Assembly (NCBI RefSeq): GCF_013375155.1
Contig: NZ_JABXOF010000009.1
Span: 227,468-291,467 of the forward strand
Length of the DNA stretch: 64,000 nucleotides
Origin: Serratia ureilytica
GTDB taxonomy: Bacteria; Pseudomonadota; Gammaproteobacteria; Enterobacterales; Enterobacteriaceae
Direction: 5' to 3'
This document shows positions 42,088-53,721 of the stretch, piece by piece; position 1 is the stretch's first letter, and every line of letters begins with the position of its first letter. The translations under genes and the position numbers were made by a program. A model generated the notes under the pieces. It saw only the letters and a list, made by a program, of their open reading frames with translations. It ran no database searches and was not told the DNA's origin.

Positions 42088-42621
42088 TTAAGACTGCAAG
42101 ACGTCTGTCAGGCGTTCAAGACGACCGCGAACGCTGCCATCAATCACCATATCGCCGGCGCGAACAACGATGCCGGCCAGTACAGACTTGTCAATTTTGC
42201 AATTCAGCTTAACTTTGCGTGACAGACGTTTTTCCATCGCAGCGGCGATTTTCGCCTGCTGTTCGTCGCTCAGCGCGCTCGCAGAGAGCACTTCGACTTC
42301 GACGGTGGATTCCAGCGAGGCGCGCAGTTCGATGAACTGCTGCAGCACGGCAGGAAGAACCAGTAAACGTCCATTTTCGGCCATTACACGGATAAAGTTC
42401 TGGCCATGTTCGTCGAGCCGATCGCCACAAACCGCGATGAACGTCTTGGACAGCGTTTCTGGCGCAACCGCGCCAGACAGCAGTTCAGAAATCTGTTCAT
42501 TGCGAGTGACTTCAGCCGCAAACGCCAGCATGTCCTGCCAGCGCTCTACGCTTTGGTGCTCAACGGCAAAGTCAAAAGCTGCTTTGGCGTAGGGGCGAGC
42601 TACAGTTACAAATTCAGACAT
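42088..42621 (-). CDS. atpH: ATP synthase F1 delta subunit
   Basis: A 177-residue peripheral-stalk subunit (same length as E. coli). The N-terminal helical bundle ([15 protein letters not shown]) caps alpha and the C-terminal part binds the b dimer ([21 protein letters not shown]). It lies 14 bases after atpF. Confidence 0.98.
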   Translation of the reverse strand: MSEFVTVARPYAKAAFDFAVEHQSVERWQDMLAFAAEVTRNEQISELLSGAVAPETLSKTFIAVCGDRLDEHGQNFIRVMAENGRLLVLPAVLQQFIELRASLESTVEVEVLSASALSDEQQAKIAAAMEKRLSRKVKLNCKIDKSVLAGIVVRAGDMVIDGSVRGRLERLTDVLQS

Positions 42622-42635
42622 CAGCCCCTCCCTCC

Positions 42636-43421
<786 letters not shown>

Positions 43422-43452
43422 TCAGTTTAAAAGTGCAAGTGTTTTAAGAAAA

Positions 43453-44250
<798 letters not shown>

Positions 44251-44254
44251 TTAG

Positions 44255-44638
44255 TTAAGTTCGGTAACTGTTAATCACGGCCGGTGCCACTATCTGCACC
44301 ACTAACACCGCTAAATAGGTCAGGCCAAGCGGTATAAACTCCGCCTTGAACACCCCCAGCGCCACGATCAGCAAAACGATGGTGATCACGACCTTTAGCC
44401 CCTCGCCGATGGCGAACGACCAGGCAACCCTACCGGGCGCCGGCGTTTGCGCCTGATGGCGCAAGGCAAACAGCATAAACATTGCACTCGGCAACCAGGC
44501 GGCGAGACCGCCTGCCAACGCCGAAGCGCTCCATTCCGGGCTTTTCAGCCAGAAAGCAACGCTGATCAGAACAAAAGTCATTAACTGCAAAAACAGCAGT
44601 TTGCGTGCGACTTTCCCGCTGTATAGGGACACAGACAT
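44255..44638 (-). CDS. atpI: ATP synthase assembly-associated protein AtpI
   Basis: A 127-residue protein with four membrane segments, starting MSVSLYSGKVARKLLFLQ, the AtpI N-terminus (E. coli 126). It is thought to help c-ring assembly or divalent-cation supply. It is first in the operon. The start at 44638 was chosen by family match; the longer ORF to 44731 overlaps the promoter. Confidence 0.96.
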   Translation of the reverse strand: MSVSLYSGKVARKLLFLQLMTFVLISVAFWLKSPEWSASALAGGLAAWLPSAMFMLFALRHQAQTPAPGRVAWSFAIGEGLKVVITIVLLIVALGVFKAEFIPLGLTYLAVLVVQIVAPAVINSYRT

Positions 44639-45277
44639 GACGTTTGTTCTCTCCGTACCCCAGAGGGGGTATGCTGAGTGACGTATACAACTGTTTTTGC
44701 TGTCCTGAGTCAAGCAGCAAAAAACGAGCAAATTATACGGGGCATACCAACGAATTCAATCGATAAGTAGCGAAAAGGTGAACAATTATTTAAATTTCCC
44801 TATTCCAGCCTATTTTCACAAGAAAACGGTCGGAATAATAGGGCGCATTTAATTGTCTGATTATTCCAGCGTTGCGTTTAGAAACGCGAAGCCGATCACA
44901 ATAATGCCCTTCACTGATTTATAGCCGATGGACAATCAAACCGTCTTTAGCAATTTGAGCGATCAAAAGATTATATAAATCAAAACATTATCAGTTAACT
45001 GTTCAAAAACAATCCGTATACCCGATGAAAACCTTTTATTGACAAGCAACGGGGCAATATTCCAACAGCCAATTAACATTAGCAGCAAAGGCCAATCTTT
45101 CGCACATGATTGCTAACGTGACTATTTCTAATTGCAATTACTCTATTGTCGCTAATTAGCCGCGTTTTTTGTGTTAATAGAAAGTAAATTAACTAAAAAA
45201 AGCGACCAACTAATTAGCCTGCTTACCTTTACACGCCGTACTACCGTTAATTCACGCTTGTTTGATCAAAAACAAAC
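44639..45277. other. 639-base AT-rich gap holding the atp operon promoter
   Basis: Between atpI and rsmG. The part near atpI holds the promoter listed below; the remaining ~500 bases are strongly AT-rich with no convincing ORF or RNA gene. E. coli has a gap of similar size here, so the gap itself is conserved. Confidence 0.6.
44732..44759 (-). promoter_or_regulatory. sigma-70 promoter of the atp operon
   Basis: On the minus strand TTGAAT (44754-44759), 16 bases, TATAAT (44732-44737). The -10 is perfect and the -35 is 4 of 6. It lies about 95 bases upstream of the atpI start. Confidence 0.7.
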
Positions 45278-45898
45278 TCAGTTTGCCTTAAGCACCACCA
45301 GATGGCGTTCGCCTTCCAGTTCAGGCACCTGCAACCGCACGATAGACTCCAGGCTAACGCCCTCCGGCAGGTGCGCCAATTCTTCATCCGGGCGCACGCC
45401 TTTCAATGCGTAAAAACGCCCCTGCCCTTTCGCCGGCAGGTGATGGCACCAGGACAGCATATCCTGCAGCGAAGCGAACGCCCGGCTGATCACGCCGTCG
45501 AACGGCGGCTCGGCCGGAAACGCTTCAACGCGGCTCTGAACCGGCTCGATATTGTTCAGGCCCAGTTCATGCTGCACCTGGCGCAGGAAACGCACGCGCT
45601 TGCCCAGGCTGTCGAGCAGCGTGAAATGCGCATCCGGACGCACGATCGCCAGCGGAATGCCCGGTAAACCGGGGCCGGTGCCGACATCGATAAAACGCGA
45701 TCCCTGCAGATGCGGGTTGACCACGATGCTGTCGAGGATGTGGCGCACCAGCATTTGCTGCGGATCGCGCACCGACGTGAGGTTATAAGCCTTGTTCCAC
45801 TTATCCAGCATGCCGACATAGCCCAGCAGCTGCTGTTTCTGCTGATCGGGCAGCTCAATGCCTGCTGCCGCGAGCAGCGAGTCTAATTTTTTTTGCAC
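45278..45898 (-). CDS. rsmG: 16S rRNA m7G527 methyltransferase RsmG (GidB)
   Basis: A 206-residue SAM-dependent methyltransferase. The SAM motif is [15 protein letters not shown] (about residues 71-85), and the RNA-contact motif is SRAFASL. It makes m7G at position 527 of 16S rRNA. It is downstream of mnmG, the conserved gid order, after a 138-base spacer with a hairpin. Confidence 0.97.
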   Translation of the reverse strand: MQKKLDSLLAAAGIELPDQQKQQLLGYVGMLDKWNKAYNLTSVRDPQQMLVRHILDSIVVNPHLQGSRFIDVGTGPGLPGIPLAIVRPDAHFTLLDSLGKRVRFLRQVQHELGLNNIEPVQSRVEAFPAEPPFDGVISRAFASLQDMLSWCHHLPAKGQGRFYALKGVRPDEELAHLPEGVSLESIVRLQVPELEGERHLVVLKAN

Positions 45899-45988
45899 AA
45901 CGGATCCTCTGGCAGGCGCTGAACGACCAGCGGATGGTTAGCTGGCGCAATGAGGCGCCTATGATAATTCAGCGCGCAGGTGATGTCA

Positions 45989-46023
45989 GCGGCCGTTTGG
46001 CTACGGGTTGAGCAAACGGCCGC
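45989..46023. other. long inverted repeat between mnmG and rsmG
   Basis: GCGGCCGTTTG (45989-45999) and CAAACGGCCGC (46013-46023), a perfect 11-bp stem with a 13-base loop, 14 bases after the mnmG stop. There is no T run on either strand, so it is probably an mRNA stabilising or processing hairpin between the two cistrons. Confidence 0.6.
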
Positions 46024-46036
46024 CTGGATGCGGGAT

Positions 46037-47926
46037 TTATGCGCTGCGGCGCAGCAGCCCCTGCTTTTTCAGCCAAATCAGCAAAATCGAGATCGCCGCC
46101 GGCGTAATGCCGGAGATGCGTGAAGCCTGGCCGATGGAGTTCGGTTTGTGATCGTTCAGTTTGGCGATCACTTCGTTCGACAACCCCGAAACCTGACGGT
46201 AGTCGAGATCCAACGGCAACACGGTGTTCTCGTTGCGCTGCTGTTTTTCGATCTCTTCCTGCTGGCGAGCGATGTAGCCTTCGTATTTGACCTGGATCTC
46301 AACCTGCTCGGCGGCTTGTACATCGTCCAACGGCGGCGCGAAGGCCTCGGTGGCGGTCAATTGCGCGTAGTCCATTTCCGGACGGCGCAGCAGCTCTTCG
46401 CCGTTTGCTTCGCGTGACAGCGGCGCTTTCAGCAACGCATTGACCTGTTCGACGTTCTCGGCGTGCGGGTGCATCCAGATGTCGCGCAGGCGCTGACGTT
46501 CACGTTCGATCCGCTCCAGCTTCTCGCTGTAGCGCGCCCAACGCACGTCGTCCACCAGGCCGAGTTCACGGCCTTTTTCTGTCAGGCGGAGATCGGCGTT
46601 GTCTTCGCGCAGCATCAGACGATACTCGGCGCGTGAAGTAAACATGCGGTACGGTTCTTTGGTGCCGAGGGTGCTGAGGTCGTCCACCAGCACGCCGAGA
46701 TAAGCCTGATCGCGACGTGGCGCCCAGCCTTCTTGCTCGGCGGCGAAGCGACCGGCGTTCAGACCGGCCAGCAGCCCCTGTGCGGCGGCTTCTTCATACC
46801 CGGTGGTGCCGTTGATTTGACCGGCAAAGAACAGCCCCTGAATGAATTTGCTTTCCAGCGTCGGTTTCAGGTCGCGCGGATCGAAGAAATCGTACTCGAT
46901 AGCATAACCAGGGCGAATAATACGCGCGTTTTGCATTCCTTCCATCGAACGGACGATCTGCATCTGCACATCGAACGGCAGGCTGGTGGAGATCCCGTTA
47001 GGGTAAATCTCATTGCTGGTCAGGCCTTCCGGCTCGAGGAAGATCTGGTGCGCGTTGCGATCGGCAAAGCGCATGACCTTGTCTTCGATCGACGGGCAGT
47101 AACGTGGGCCGATCCCTTCGATGATCCCGGCATACATCGGGCTGCGATCGAGGTTATTGCGGATCACGTCATGGGTTTTTTCATTGGTATGGGTGATATA
47201 GCACGCCATTTGTTCCGGATGCTGGCTGGCATCGCCCAGGAACGAGAATACCGGCACCGGCGTATCGCCGTGTTGCGGCGCCAGTACGCTGAAATCGATA
47301 GTGCGGGCGTCGATGCGCGGCGGTGTCCCGGTTTTCAAGCGGTTGACGCGCAGCGGCAGTTCACGCAAACGCTGAGACAGCGAGATCGAAGGCGGATCCC
47401 CGGCGCGGCCGCCGCTGTAATTTTCCAGGCCGATATGGATCTTGCCGTCCAGGAAGGTGCCTACGGTCAATACCACCGCTTTGGCGCGGAATTTCAGGCC
47501 CATTTGGGTGACGGCGCCCACGACGCGATCGTTTTCGACGATCAGATCCTCAACCGGCTGTTGGAAGATCATCAGATTGGGCTGGTTCTCCAACGCGGTA
47601 CGGATAGCCTGGCGATACAACACGCGATCCGCCTGAGCGCGTGTGGCGCGAACGGCTGGGCCTTTGCTGGCGTTTAGTATCCTAAACTGTATGCCGGCAT
47701 GGTCGATCGCTGTCGCCATCAGGCCGCCGAGTGCATCAATTTCCTTAACCAGATGCCCTTTACCAATACCGCCAATCGCCGGGTTACAGGACATCTGTCC
47801 CAGCGTGTCGATATTGTGTGTCAATAATAAAGTCTGACGTCCCATGCGCGCCGCGGCCATGGCGGCCTCGGTACCTGCATGGCCACCACCGATGATGATG
47901 ACGTCAAATTGATCTGGATAAAACAT
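46037..47926 (-). CDS. mnmG: tRNA uridine-5-carboxymethylaminomethyl modification enzyme MnmG (GidA)
   Basis: A 629-residue FAD protein, identical in length to E. coli. The FAD motif [12 protein letters not shown] is at about residues 13-24, with the [13 protein letters not shown] region and conserved cysteines. With MnmE it modifies wobble uridine in tRNAs. The start at 47926 ([15 protein letters not shown]) matches the family; the 27-codon upstream extension runs into the origin. Transcription from its promoter beside oriC is known in E. coli to affect initiation. Confidence 0.98.
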   Translation of the reverse strand: MFYPDQFDVIIIGGGHAGTEAAMAAARMGRQTLLLTHNIDTLGQMSCNPAIGGIGKGHLVKEIDALGGLMATAIDHAGIQFRILNASKGPAVRATRAQADRVLYRQAIRTALENQPNLMIFQQPVEDLIVENDRVVGAVTQMGLKFRAKAVVLTVGTFLDGKIHIGLENYSGGRAGDPPSISLSQRLRELPLRVNRLKTGTPPRIDARTIDFSVLAPQHGDTPVPVFSFLGDASQHPEQMACYITHTNEKTHDVIRNNLDRSPMYAGIIEGIGPRYCPSIEDKVMRFADRNAHQIFLEPEGLTSNEIYPNGISTSLPFDVQMQIVRSMEGMQNARIIRPGYAIEYDFFDPRDLKPTLESKFIQGLFFAGQINGTTGYEEAAAQGLLAGLNAGRFAAEQEGWAPRRDQAYLGVLVDDLSTLGTKEPYRMFTSRAEYRLMLREDNADLRLTEKGRELGLVDDVRWARYSEKLERIERERQRLRDIWMHPHAENVEQVNALLKAPLSREANGEELLRRPEMDYAQLTATEAFAPPLDDVQAAEQVEIQVKYEGYIARQQEEIEKQQRNENTVLPLDLDYRQVSGLSNEVIAKLNDHKPNSIGQASRISGITPAAISILLIWLKKQGLLRRSA

Positions 47927-48029
47927 GGAACTGCACCTCGCCGTATTGCGAACGATCGTATTTGCCCTGGGGTCGGGGATTCTACTCAAGTTTAGACGAT
48001 CGACCAAGTGGTCAGGATCGTCGGTAATT

Positions 48030-48285
48030 AAAAGAAGATCTTTTTTATTTAAAGATCTCTTTATTAGATCTCTTATTAGGATCGCGATCCTCTGTGGATA
48101 AGTGACTATTCACGATGAAGATCAGCAGATTAAGGAGGATCGTTTGCTGTGAATGATCGGTGATCCCGACGCAGATAAGCTGGGATCTAAAAGGCTTGTT
48201 ATACACAGGACAAAAAGCGCACTACGGTTGTTATTGGGATAACTACGGCTTTTACCCTGCTTTTAAGCTTAGTTATCCACAATCG
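48030..48285. other. oriC: chromosomal replication origin oriC
   Basis: Enterobacterial oriC between mnmG and mioC. Left part: three tandem AT-rich 13-mers, each beginning GATCT (48037-48049, 48054-48066, 48067-48079), the unwinding element. Right part: DnaA boxes R1 (TGTGGATAA, 48093-48101), R2 (TTATACACA, 48199-48207), R3 (TTGGGATAA, 48234-48242) and R4 (TTATCCACA, 48273-48281), in the same order and orientation as E. coli. An IHF site (ATCAG-N4-TTA, 48121-48132) lies between R1 and R2. About a dozen GATC sites lie between 48000 and 48300 for Dam/SeqA. Bases such as GTGAATGATCGGTGATCC match E. coli oriC exactly. Confidence 0.97.
48037..48079 (+). repeat. oriC AT-rich 13-mer repeats (unwinding element)
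   Basis: GATCTTTTTTATT, GATCTCTTTATTA and GATCTCTTATTAG, the L, M and R 13-mers; the last two are directly adjacent and the first is four bases away. DnaA-ATP melts this element to load DnaB. Confidence 0.92.
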
Positions 48286-48306
48286 TTCGCACGATCTTTA
48301 GACGAA

Positions 48307-48747
48307 TTAGAGTAAATTAATCCAGTTTTTTACCCATTCCTCGGCTGGATCCTCGGGAATTTCATGCTCGGTCACGTCGATCTCGAGACGATCGCCGATC
48401 CTTTTAGCGCCTCTGGCGATCAATAGATCGTCGATCTGTTTGATCGCACCGCAGAAGGTGTCGTATTCCGAACTGCCTAAACCGACGGCGCCGAACTGCA
48501 CCTCGGAAAGATCCGGCTGCTGCTCAGCGATCTGTTCCAACAGCGGCTGAAGGTTATCCGGCAGTTCGCCGGCACCGTGCGTGGAAGAGACCACCAGCCA
48601 GCGGCCGTTCAACGGCAGTTCATCCAGTTCAGGGCCGTGCAGCATCTCGGTAGAGAAGCCGGCGTCTTCCAGCTTTTCAGCCAAATGTTCAGCCACGTAT
48701 TCGGCGCTGCCAAGCGTACTGCCACTGATCAGAGTAATGTCTGCCAT
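48307..48747 (-). CDS. mioC: flavodoxin-like protein MioC
   Basis: A 146-residue FMN-binding flavodoxin-like protein (E. coli 147). The phosphate loop is ISGSTLGSAEYVAEHL near residue 7, with later loops STHGAGELPDN and GLGSSEYDTFCGA. E. coli MioC supports biotin synthase in vitro. Its transcript runs toward oriC, and a perfect DnaA box sits in the promoter region at 48817-48825. Confidence 0.96.
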   Translation of the reverse strand: MADITLISGSTLGSAEYVAEHLAEKLEDAGFSTEMLHGPELDELPLNGRWLVVSSTHGAGELPDNLQPLLEQIAEQQPDLSEVQFGAVGLGSSEYDTFCGAIKQIDDLLIARGAKRIGDRLEIDVTEHEIPEDPAEEWVKNWINLL

Positions 48748-48816
48748 GAACCAACGATCCCAACCTTCTCACTCAAAGTGGCTGCATTGTACGCTGTGAA
48801 TCGGCTGGGATCTACC

Positions 48817-48825
48817 TGTGGATAA
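48817..48825 (-). promoter_or_regulatory. DnaA box in the mioC promoter region
   Basis: TGTGGATAA, the exact complement of TTATCCACA, 70 bases upstream of mioC. DnaA repression of mioC is established in E. coli and reduces transcription into oriC. Confidence 0.8.
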
Positions 48826-48847
48826 TGTGGGTATGCAATTTGGCGGG

Positions 48848-49309
48848 TTACGGCACGATGGTGCGCATAATGGGGTTCTGCAGCGAGATCAGCGTTTCGG
48901 TGGACTGGATCTCGTCGATGGTCTGGATCTTGTTGATAAGTACCTGTTGCAACGCGTCGATCGAGCGGCACATCACTTTAATAAAGACGCTGTAATGGCC
49001 GGTGGTGTAATAGGCTTCCACCACTTCCTCCAGGCTTTCCAGCTTCTTCAGTGCCGAAGGGTAGTCCTTGGCGCTCTTTAATATGATGCCGATAAAGCAG
49101 CACACGTCGTAGCCCAGCTGTTTGGGACTGACGTCGATACGCGCGCCGGTGATGATCCCGGCCTGTTTCATCTTCTCCACCCGCACGTGAATGGTGCCGG
49201 GGCTGACGGCGAAGTTTTTCGCCAGTTCGGCGTACGGTGTGCGCGCATTGTCCATCAGGGCGTTGAGGATGCCGCGATCGAGATTATCGATCTGATAAAT
49301 TTCCGCCAT
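48848..49309 (-). CDS. asnC: AsnC, Lrp-family regulator of asnA
   Basis: A 153-residue Lrp/AsnC regulator. The N-terminal helix-turn-helix (DRGILNALMDNARTPYAELA, VSPGTIHVRVEKM) is followed by a RAM ligand-binding domain (GYDVCCFIGIILKSAKDYP). It activates asnA when asparagine is low. It is divergent from asnA across 155 bases. Confidence 0.97.
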   Translation of the reverse strand: MAEIYQIDNLDRGILNALMDNARTPYAELAKNFAVSPGTIHVRVEKMKQAGIITGARIDVSPKQLGYDVCCFIGIILKSAKDYPSALKKLESLEEVVEAYYTTGHYSVFIKVMCRSIDALQQVLINKIQTIDEIQSTETLISLQNPIMRTIVP

Positions 49310-49464
49310 TTAATCCCCCATTAATTAACGATTGTTGAATTCAGTCCGGGTAAAAATGAACGATTAAAAGTGAAAAGGCAATATTGATTAACGGATATTG
49401 AATTGGCGTATCGTTTTGTTGCTTAATCGATGGCAACAGAGACAGGTTTACAAGAGATACGGCA

Positions 49465-50457
49465 ATGAAAAAACAGTTTATCCAAAAACAACAACAAATC
49501 AGCCAGGTCAAATCCTTCTTCTCCCGCCAGCTGGAACAGCAGCTCGGTCTGATCGAAGTGCAGGCCCCGATCCTTAGCCGCCTGGGCGACGGCACGCAGG
49601 ATAACCTCTCCGGCAGCGAGAAAGCGGTGCAGGTCAAAGTCAAAACTTTGCCGGACGCCACCTTCGAAGTGGTGCACTCACTGGCGAAATGGAAACGCAA
49701 AACCCTGGGCAGCTACGATTTCGGTGCCGGCGAAGGCCTGTATACCCATATGAAGGCGCTGCGCCCGGATGAAGACCGCCTGACGCCAATCCACTCGGTG
49801 TACGTCGATCAGTGGGACTGGGAGCGGGTGATGGGCGACGGTGAGCGCGGTCTGGACTATCTGAAAAGTACCGTGCGCAGCATTTACGCCGCGATCAAGG
49901 CGACGGAAGCGGAAGTCAGCCGTGAGCATGGCCTGACCCCGTTCCTGCCGGAACAGATCCACTTCGTGCACAGCGAAACCCTGCTGCAGCGCTATCCGGA
50001 TCTGGACGCCAAAGGGCGTGAGCGGGCGATCGCCAAAGAATTGGGCGCGGTGTTCCTGATCGGCATCGGCGGCAAGCTGTCGCACGGCAAATCGCACGAT
50101 GTGCGTGCGCCGGATTATGATGACTGGACCACGCCGACGGCGGATGGCCTGGCGGGCCTGAACGGCGATATAGTGGTGTGGAACCCGGTGCTGCAGGACG
50201 CTTTCGAGCTTTCTTCCATGGGCATCCGCGTCGACGCCGCGGCGCTGAAACATCAGCTGGCGCTGACCGGCGATGAAGATCGCATGAAGCTGGAATGGCA
50301 TCAGTCGTTGCTGCGCGGCGATATGCCGCAGACCATCGGCGGCGGCATCGGTCAGTCGCGTTTGGTGATGTTGCTGTTGCAGCTGTCGCATATCGGCCAG
50401 GTGCAGTGCGGCGTGTGGTCACCGGAAGTGCGCGGCGCGGTTGAAGGCCTGCTCTGA
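49465..50457 (+). CDS. asnA: aspartate-ammonia ligase (asparagine synthetase A)
   Basis: A 330-residue ammonia-dependent asparagine synthetase, the same length as E. coli AsnA, with a class II aminoacyl-tRNA-synthetase-like fold. Conserved parts include the start [37 protein letters not shown] and GGGIGQSRL near the C-terminus. It makes asparagine from aspartate, ammonia and ATP, and is controlled by the divergent asnC product. Confidence 0.98.
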   Translation: MKKQFIQKQQQISQVKSFFSRQLEQQLGLIEVQAPILSRLGDGTQDNLSGSEKAVQVKVKTLPDATFEVVHSLAKWKRKTLGSYDFGAGEGLYTHMKALRPDEDRLTPIHSVYVDQWDWERVMGDGERGLDYLKSTVRSIYAAIKATEAEVSREHGLTPFLPEQIHFVHSETLLQRYPDLDAKGRERAIAKELGAVFLIGIGGKLSHGKSHDVRAPDYDDWTTPTADGLAGLNGDIVVWNPVLQDAFELSSMGIRVDAAALKHQLALTGDEDRMKLEWHQSLLRGDMPQTIGGGIGQSRLVMLLLQLSHIGQVQCGVWSPEVRGAVEGLL

Positions 50458-50463
50458 TTCTGC

Positions 50464-51927
50464 CTAGCGCCGCCAGCGGCGCATCAACCGGCTTTTCAAC
50501 CCGGTATCGAAGCGCCAGATGTGATCGAAGATGCGCATGATGCCGGGTTTGCCGTAGGCGGACATCGCCACCGCGTGGAAACGCTGCTGGTGGCTTTGCT
50601 GCTGCTGTTTCACCTTCTTTATTACCTCCTCCGGCAACCGCTGGGCGATAAAATCAGAAATGATCACCGCATCGGCATCGAACCAGCCGCTCTCCGCCAT
50701 TTTGGTGACGGTGGCGTTCAGGCAGGCCGCCAGATCGGTGCCGCCGCGAAACTGCTGGCCGAGAAAACGCACTGCCTGCTCAATGCCGCTGGCGGCGGTG
50801 AGTTCGTAATGTACGATCTGGTTGGCGAACAGCATGATGTAGCAGCGGCGGTTATCCGCCAGCGCAATGCGCAGCAGCGCCAGACAGAACGCCTTGGCGC
50901 ACTGTTCGTTGAAGCCGCCCATCGATCCTGAGGTGTCCACGCAGACGATAAACGGCCCGCGCGGCTGCTGATCCTGCTGCTGGTGGGTGACCTGACGGAT
51001 CAGGATCTGTTCCTGCCAGACGTCGCCCTGCAGGCGGTAGCTCAGCAGTCGCTTTTCCAGCAGGCGGCGATAAAACTCGAATTCCAGCTCTTCAATCCCC
51101 AGCGTCGCCAGCTCCGGCGGCAGCAGGCGCAGAATGTCGTCGCTTTGATGAATGCCGCTCACTTCTTCCGGCAGCGTGGCCGGCACCTGCACCATAACCC
51201 TGAACGGCTCCGGCTGCGCGTCCTGTTGCTGCACCGCTTTGGCCTGATAGCTGCGGCCCAGCTGTTGCGCCAGCTTTTTCAGCTCCGGCTGCTGCTGCAA
51301 AAAGTTGCCGTACTCCACCAGCCGCTGGTAATCGCCGCGCTGCAGCTGGCCTTTGCTCATGTCCCACAGCCTGCCGGCGGCGGTGTCGTTTTCCGACAGC
51401 AGCGGTTCCAGCGCGCCGCTCAGCGCCAGGCGTTCCTGCAGTTCCGCCATCAGCTGCTCACGCTCTTGTTCCAGCAACTGGTGGTGCAGCATGGTGGCCT
51501 GCAGCGTCAGGCTGATGCGCCAGCGCTGCAGAAACAGCGTTTGAAAACTGTCGTCCAACGGATGATTGGGCAGATCGGCGGCGTCCACCAGCGCGCGCGC
51601 CTGTTCATAAAACGGGGAAACCAGCTGGCGCAGCAGCTCCATCGTGTCGTTGAGGTTGTGATAGAACTGGGTATTGTTCTCCAGCTGGCACTGTTGGTAG
51701 CGGTAAAATTCCTGCGCCAACGCCGGCGGCACCATGGCCTCCTGCAAACGCTCCTTTAGCTGCAGCTTCCAGCGCGGCAGATCGCGATCCAGCGCCCGCC
51801 GTAGGGCCGGAAACTTTTTAAAGAATACCGACAGCTGCGGCGCGGCCAGCATGCCGACGATCATCTCCTCGATCATCTCGCCTTCGGTGATCGCCAGCAG
51901 CAGATCGAGCGTCTCCAGACTGAGCAT
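50464..51927 (-). CDS. viaA: ViaA, von Willebrand factor A protein partner of RavA
   Basis: A 487-residue protein (E. coli 483). The N-terminal part is helical and Gln-rich; the C-terminal VWA domain has the MIDAS motif DTSGSMGG at about residue 331, then FRGGTDLA and SDFIAQRLP, and ends SRLMRRWRR. It stimulates the RavA ATPase, and the pair has been linked to respiratory complexes and aminoglycoside sensitivity. It lies two bases after ravA. Confidence 0.96.
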   Translation of the reverse strand: MLSLETLDLLLAITEGEMIEEMIVGMLAAPQLSVFFKKFPALRRALDRDLPRWKLQLKERLQEAMVPPALAQEFYRYQQCQLENNTQFYHNLNDTMELLRQLVSPFYEQARALVDAADLPNHPLDDSFQTLFLQRWRISLTLQATMLHHQLLEQEREQLMAELQERLALSGALEPLLSENDTAAGRLWDMSKGQLQRGDYQRLVEYGNFLQQQPELKKLAQQLGRSYQAKAVQQQDAQPEPFRVMVQVPATLPEEVSGIHQSDDILRLLPPELATLGIEELEFEFYRRLLEKRLLSYRLQGDVWQEQILIRQVTHQQQDQQPRGPFIVCVDTSGSMGGFNEQCAKAFCLALLRIALADNRRCYIMLFANQIVHYELTAASGIEQAVRFLGQQFRGGTDLAACLNATVTKMAESGWFDADAVIISDFIAQRLPEEVIKKVKQQQQSHQQRFHAVAMSAYGKPGIMRIFDHIWRFDTGLKSRLMRRWRR

Positions 51928-51929
51928 GG

Positions 51930-53438
51930 TTACTGGCCGCGCATTTGCTGCTGTTGCTGTTTAACCTGTTCCGCGACCTGCAGCAAACTGGCTTCGATCT
52001 TGGCCAGACCGGCGGCGGACGTGAACAGGCAGGGCTGATGTTGGCTGAAGGCGCGGCGCTGTTCCGCCAGGCGCTGGGCCAATGCGTCCATTTCATCCAG
52101 CAGCGCCTGCGGCGTAGCGGTAGCCTGTTTGCCCGGCAGCGCCAGCAGCGACGGCTGGCGGCTGACGTCCAACACCGTGAGGTGCAGTTGATCGTCCACT
52201 TCCAGGTCGATCGGCTGCGCAAAGCCGATGCCGTTCAGCTTGGCGCGCACGTCGCCGCCTTTTTGCAGCCAGTTGTCCAGCGCGCTGCTTTCGATGCTCA
52301 GATGATTGACCTGAATGTCATGCAGCTGCAGCGGTTTTTGCAGCAGCAGGGTGAGGGTGCCGCCGGCGAACGGCGTGGCCGGCGCGTATTGCGGTTTGCG
52401 GCTGAACATCCCGCCTTTTTTCACCAGGCTGATGGCCTGTCGGTCGCTTTGTTGCTGCTGGTCCTGCATCCAGCGGGTATGGATCTGTTGCAGTTGGATC
52501 AACATCGACTGCTGCTGATAGGCCGATTCGGTCAGCAGTTGATCGATCTGCTGTTGCAGCAGCTTCAGCGAGGTGAGATCGTGCCACAGGCAGTCTTTCA
52601 ACAGCATCAGATCGAGCGGGGCGATGGCGTCGCGCCCGCTGAAGAAGGCGCAGGCCTGCAGCAGGCGCAGGGCTTTCTTCCAGCGCCGATCGGAGACGTA
52701 CGGCGCCTGTTCCAGCGCGTCCAGCCGCTGGCGCAGTTGGAAAATCAGCTCAAAGCAGGCTTCCGGCAGCGCCACCTTATCGATCTGCGGCTGCCACTGC
52801 AGAAACTCTTCGTCGCTGACGCTCAGCGCCGCCGGCACCGGGTTTTGGCTTTCGCTCTGGCGGTTGACCAGCAGCGAGCGGAAATTCTGTTTATCCTGCA
52901 CCTTGTCCAGCCACAGGCGAATCAGCATGCGGTCATACAGGGCTTCGAGGCTGTTGTCCGCTTCGGGCAGTTCGTTGGAAGCGGTGACCAGCAGGCGCAG
53001 CGGGATCGGTTCTTCGCTGTTGCCGTTGCGAAAACGCCGTTCATTGATCGCCGTCAGCAGGGTGTTGAGGATCGCCGGGCCGGCCTTCCAGATCTCGTCC
53101 AGAAACACGATCTCCGCTTCTGGCAGATAGCCGGCGGTCAGGCGTTGATAGCGCCCTTCATCTTTCAGCGCCTGAATCGAGAGCGGGCCGAAGACCTCTT
53201 CCGGCGTGGAAAAGCGCGTCATCAGGTATTCAAAAGAGCGAGCGTTGCGGAAGGCAAACTTCAGCCGGCGCGCGATCAGGCTCTTGGCGATGCCGGGCGG
53301 GCCGAGCAAGAATACGCTTTCGCCGCTCAGCGCCGCCAGCAGGCACAGGCGGATCGCCTCTTGCCGCTCATAAAGGCCGCTCTCCAGCGCGCTGCTGAGG
53401 CGGGAAATTCGTTCTGCCAGAAGGGATGATGGCGTCAT
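51930..53438 (-). CDS. ravA: RavA, MoxR-family AAA+ ATPase
   Basis: A 502-residue MoxR AAA+ protein (E. coli 498). Walker A is GPPGIAKS (about residues 44-51), Walker [12 protein letters not shown], and sensor 1 ASNELPEAD; the C-terminal LARA-like and helical regions are Gln-rich. RavA hexamers bind the lysine decarboxylase CadA/LdcI and work with ViaA. The start [16 protein letters not shown] at 53438 fits the family; a longer in-frame start does not. Confidence 0.96.
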   Translation of the reverse strand: MTPSSLLAERISRLSSALESGLYERQEAIRLCLLAALSGESVFLLGPPGIAKSLIARRLKFAFRNARSFEYLMTRFSTPEEVFGPLSIQALKDEGRYQRLTAGYLPEAEIVFLDEIWKAGPAILNTLLTAINERRFRNGNSEEPIPLRLLVTASNELPEADNSLEALYDRMLIRLWLDKVQDKQNFRSLLVNRQSESQNPVPAALSVSDEEFLQWQPQIDKVALPEACFELIFQLRQRLDALEQAPYVSDRRWKKALRLLQACAFFSGRDAIAPLDLMLLKDCLWHDLTSLKLLQQQIDQLLTESAYQQQSMLIQLQQIHTRWMQDQQQQSDRQAISLVKKGGMFSRKPQYAPATPFAGGTLTLLLQKPLQLHDIQVNHLSIESSALDNWLQKGGDVRAKLNGIGFAQPIDLEVDDQLHLTVLDVSRQPSLLALPGKQATATPQALLDEMDALAQRLAEQRRAFSQHQPCLFTSAAGLAKIEASLLQVAEQVKQQQQQMRGQ

Positions 53439-53721
53439 ATAATCGTCGTATTGTCCGAGAGTTAGCCAATCTTGGTCGATAATTCGATGATAAACCACCA
53501 TTATTTTTAATGGTATAGCTTATTGATTAGTAAAAATTTTCTCAGTTGAGTCGGATATCCGGTTCACATTTTGTTTATTTTTCGGCTCTGATATAAGGGT
53601 AGGCAAGCCGTATAAATGGTGCATACTGTGCGGCTTTCTGGTGGGCGTGACGGATCTTTGAGCCCGTATTTTGCCTGATGCGGATGCATCGCTAACGGAT
53701 GTTCTGATAAAGAAACGAATT

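Noticed and set aside
45171..45413. plus-strand ORF entering rsmG from the atpI-rsmG gap
   Set aside because: It has no ribosome-binding site, overlaps rsmG antisense and resembles nothing known.
51945..53429. 494-codon plus-strand ORF opposite ravA
   Set aside because: It is a mirror reading of ravA, with no domain recognised.
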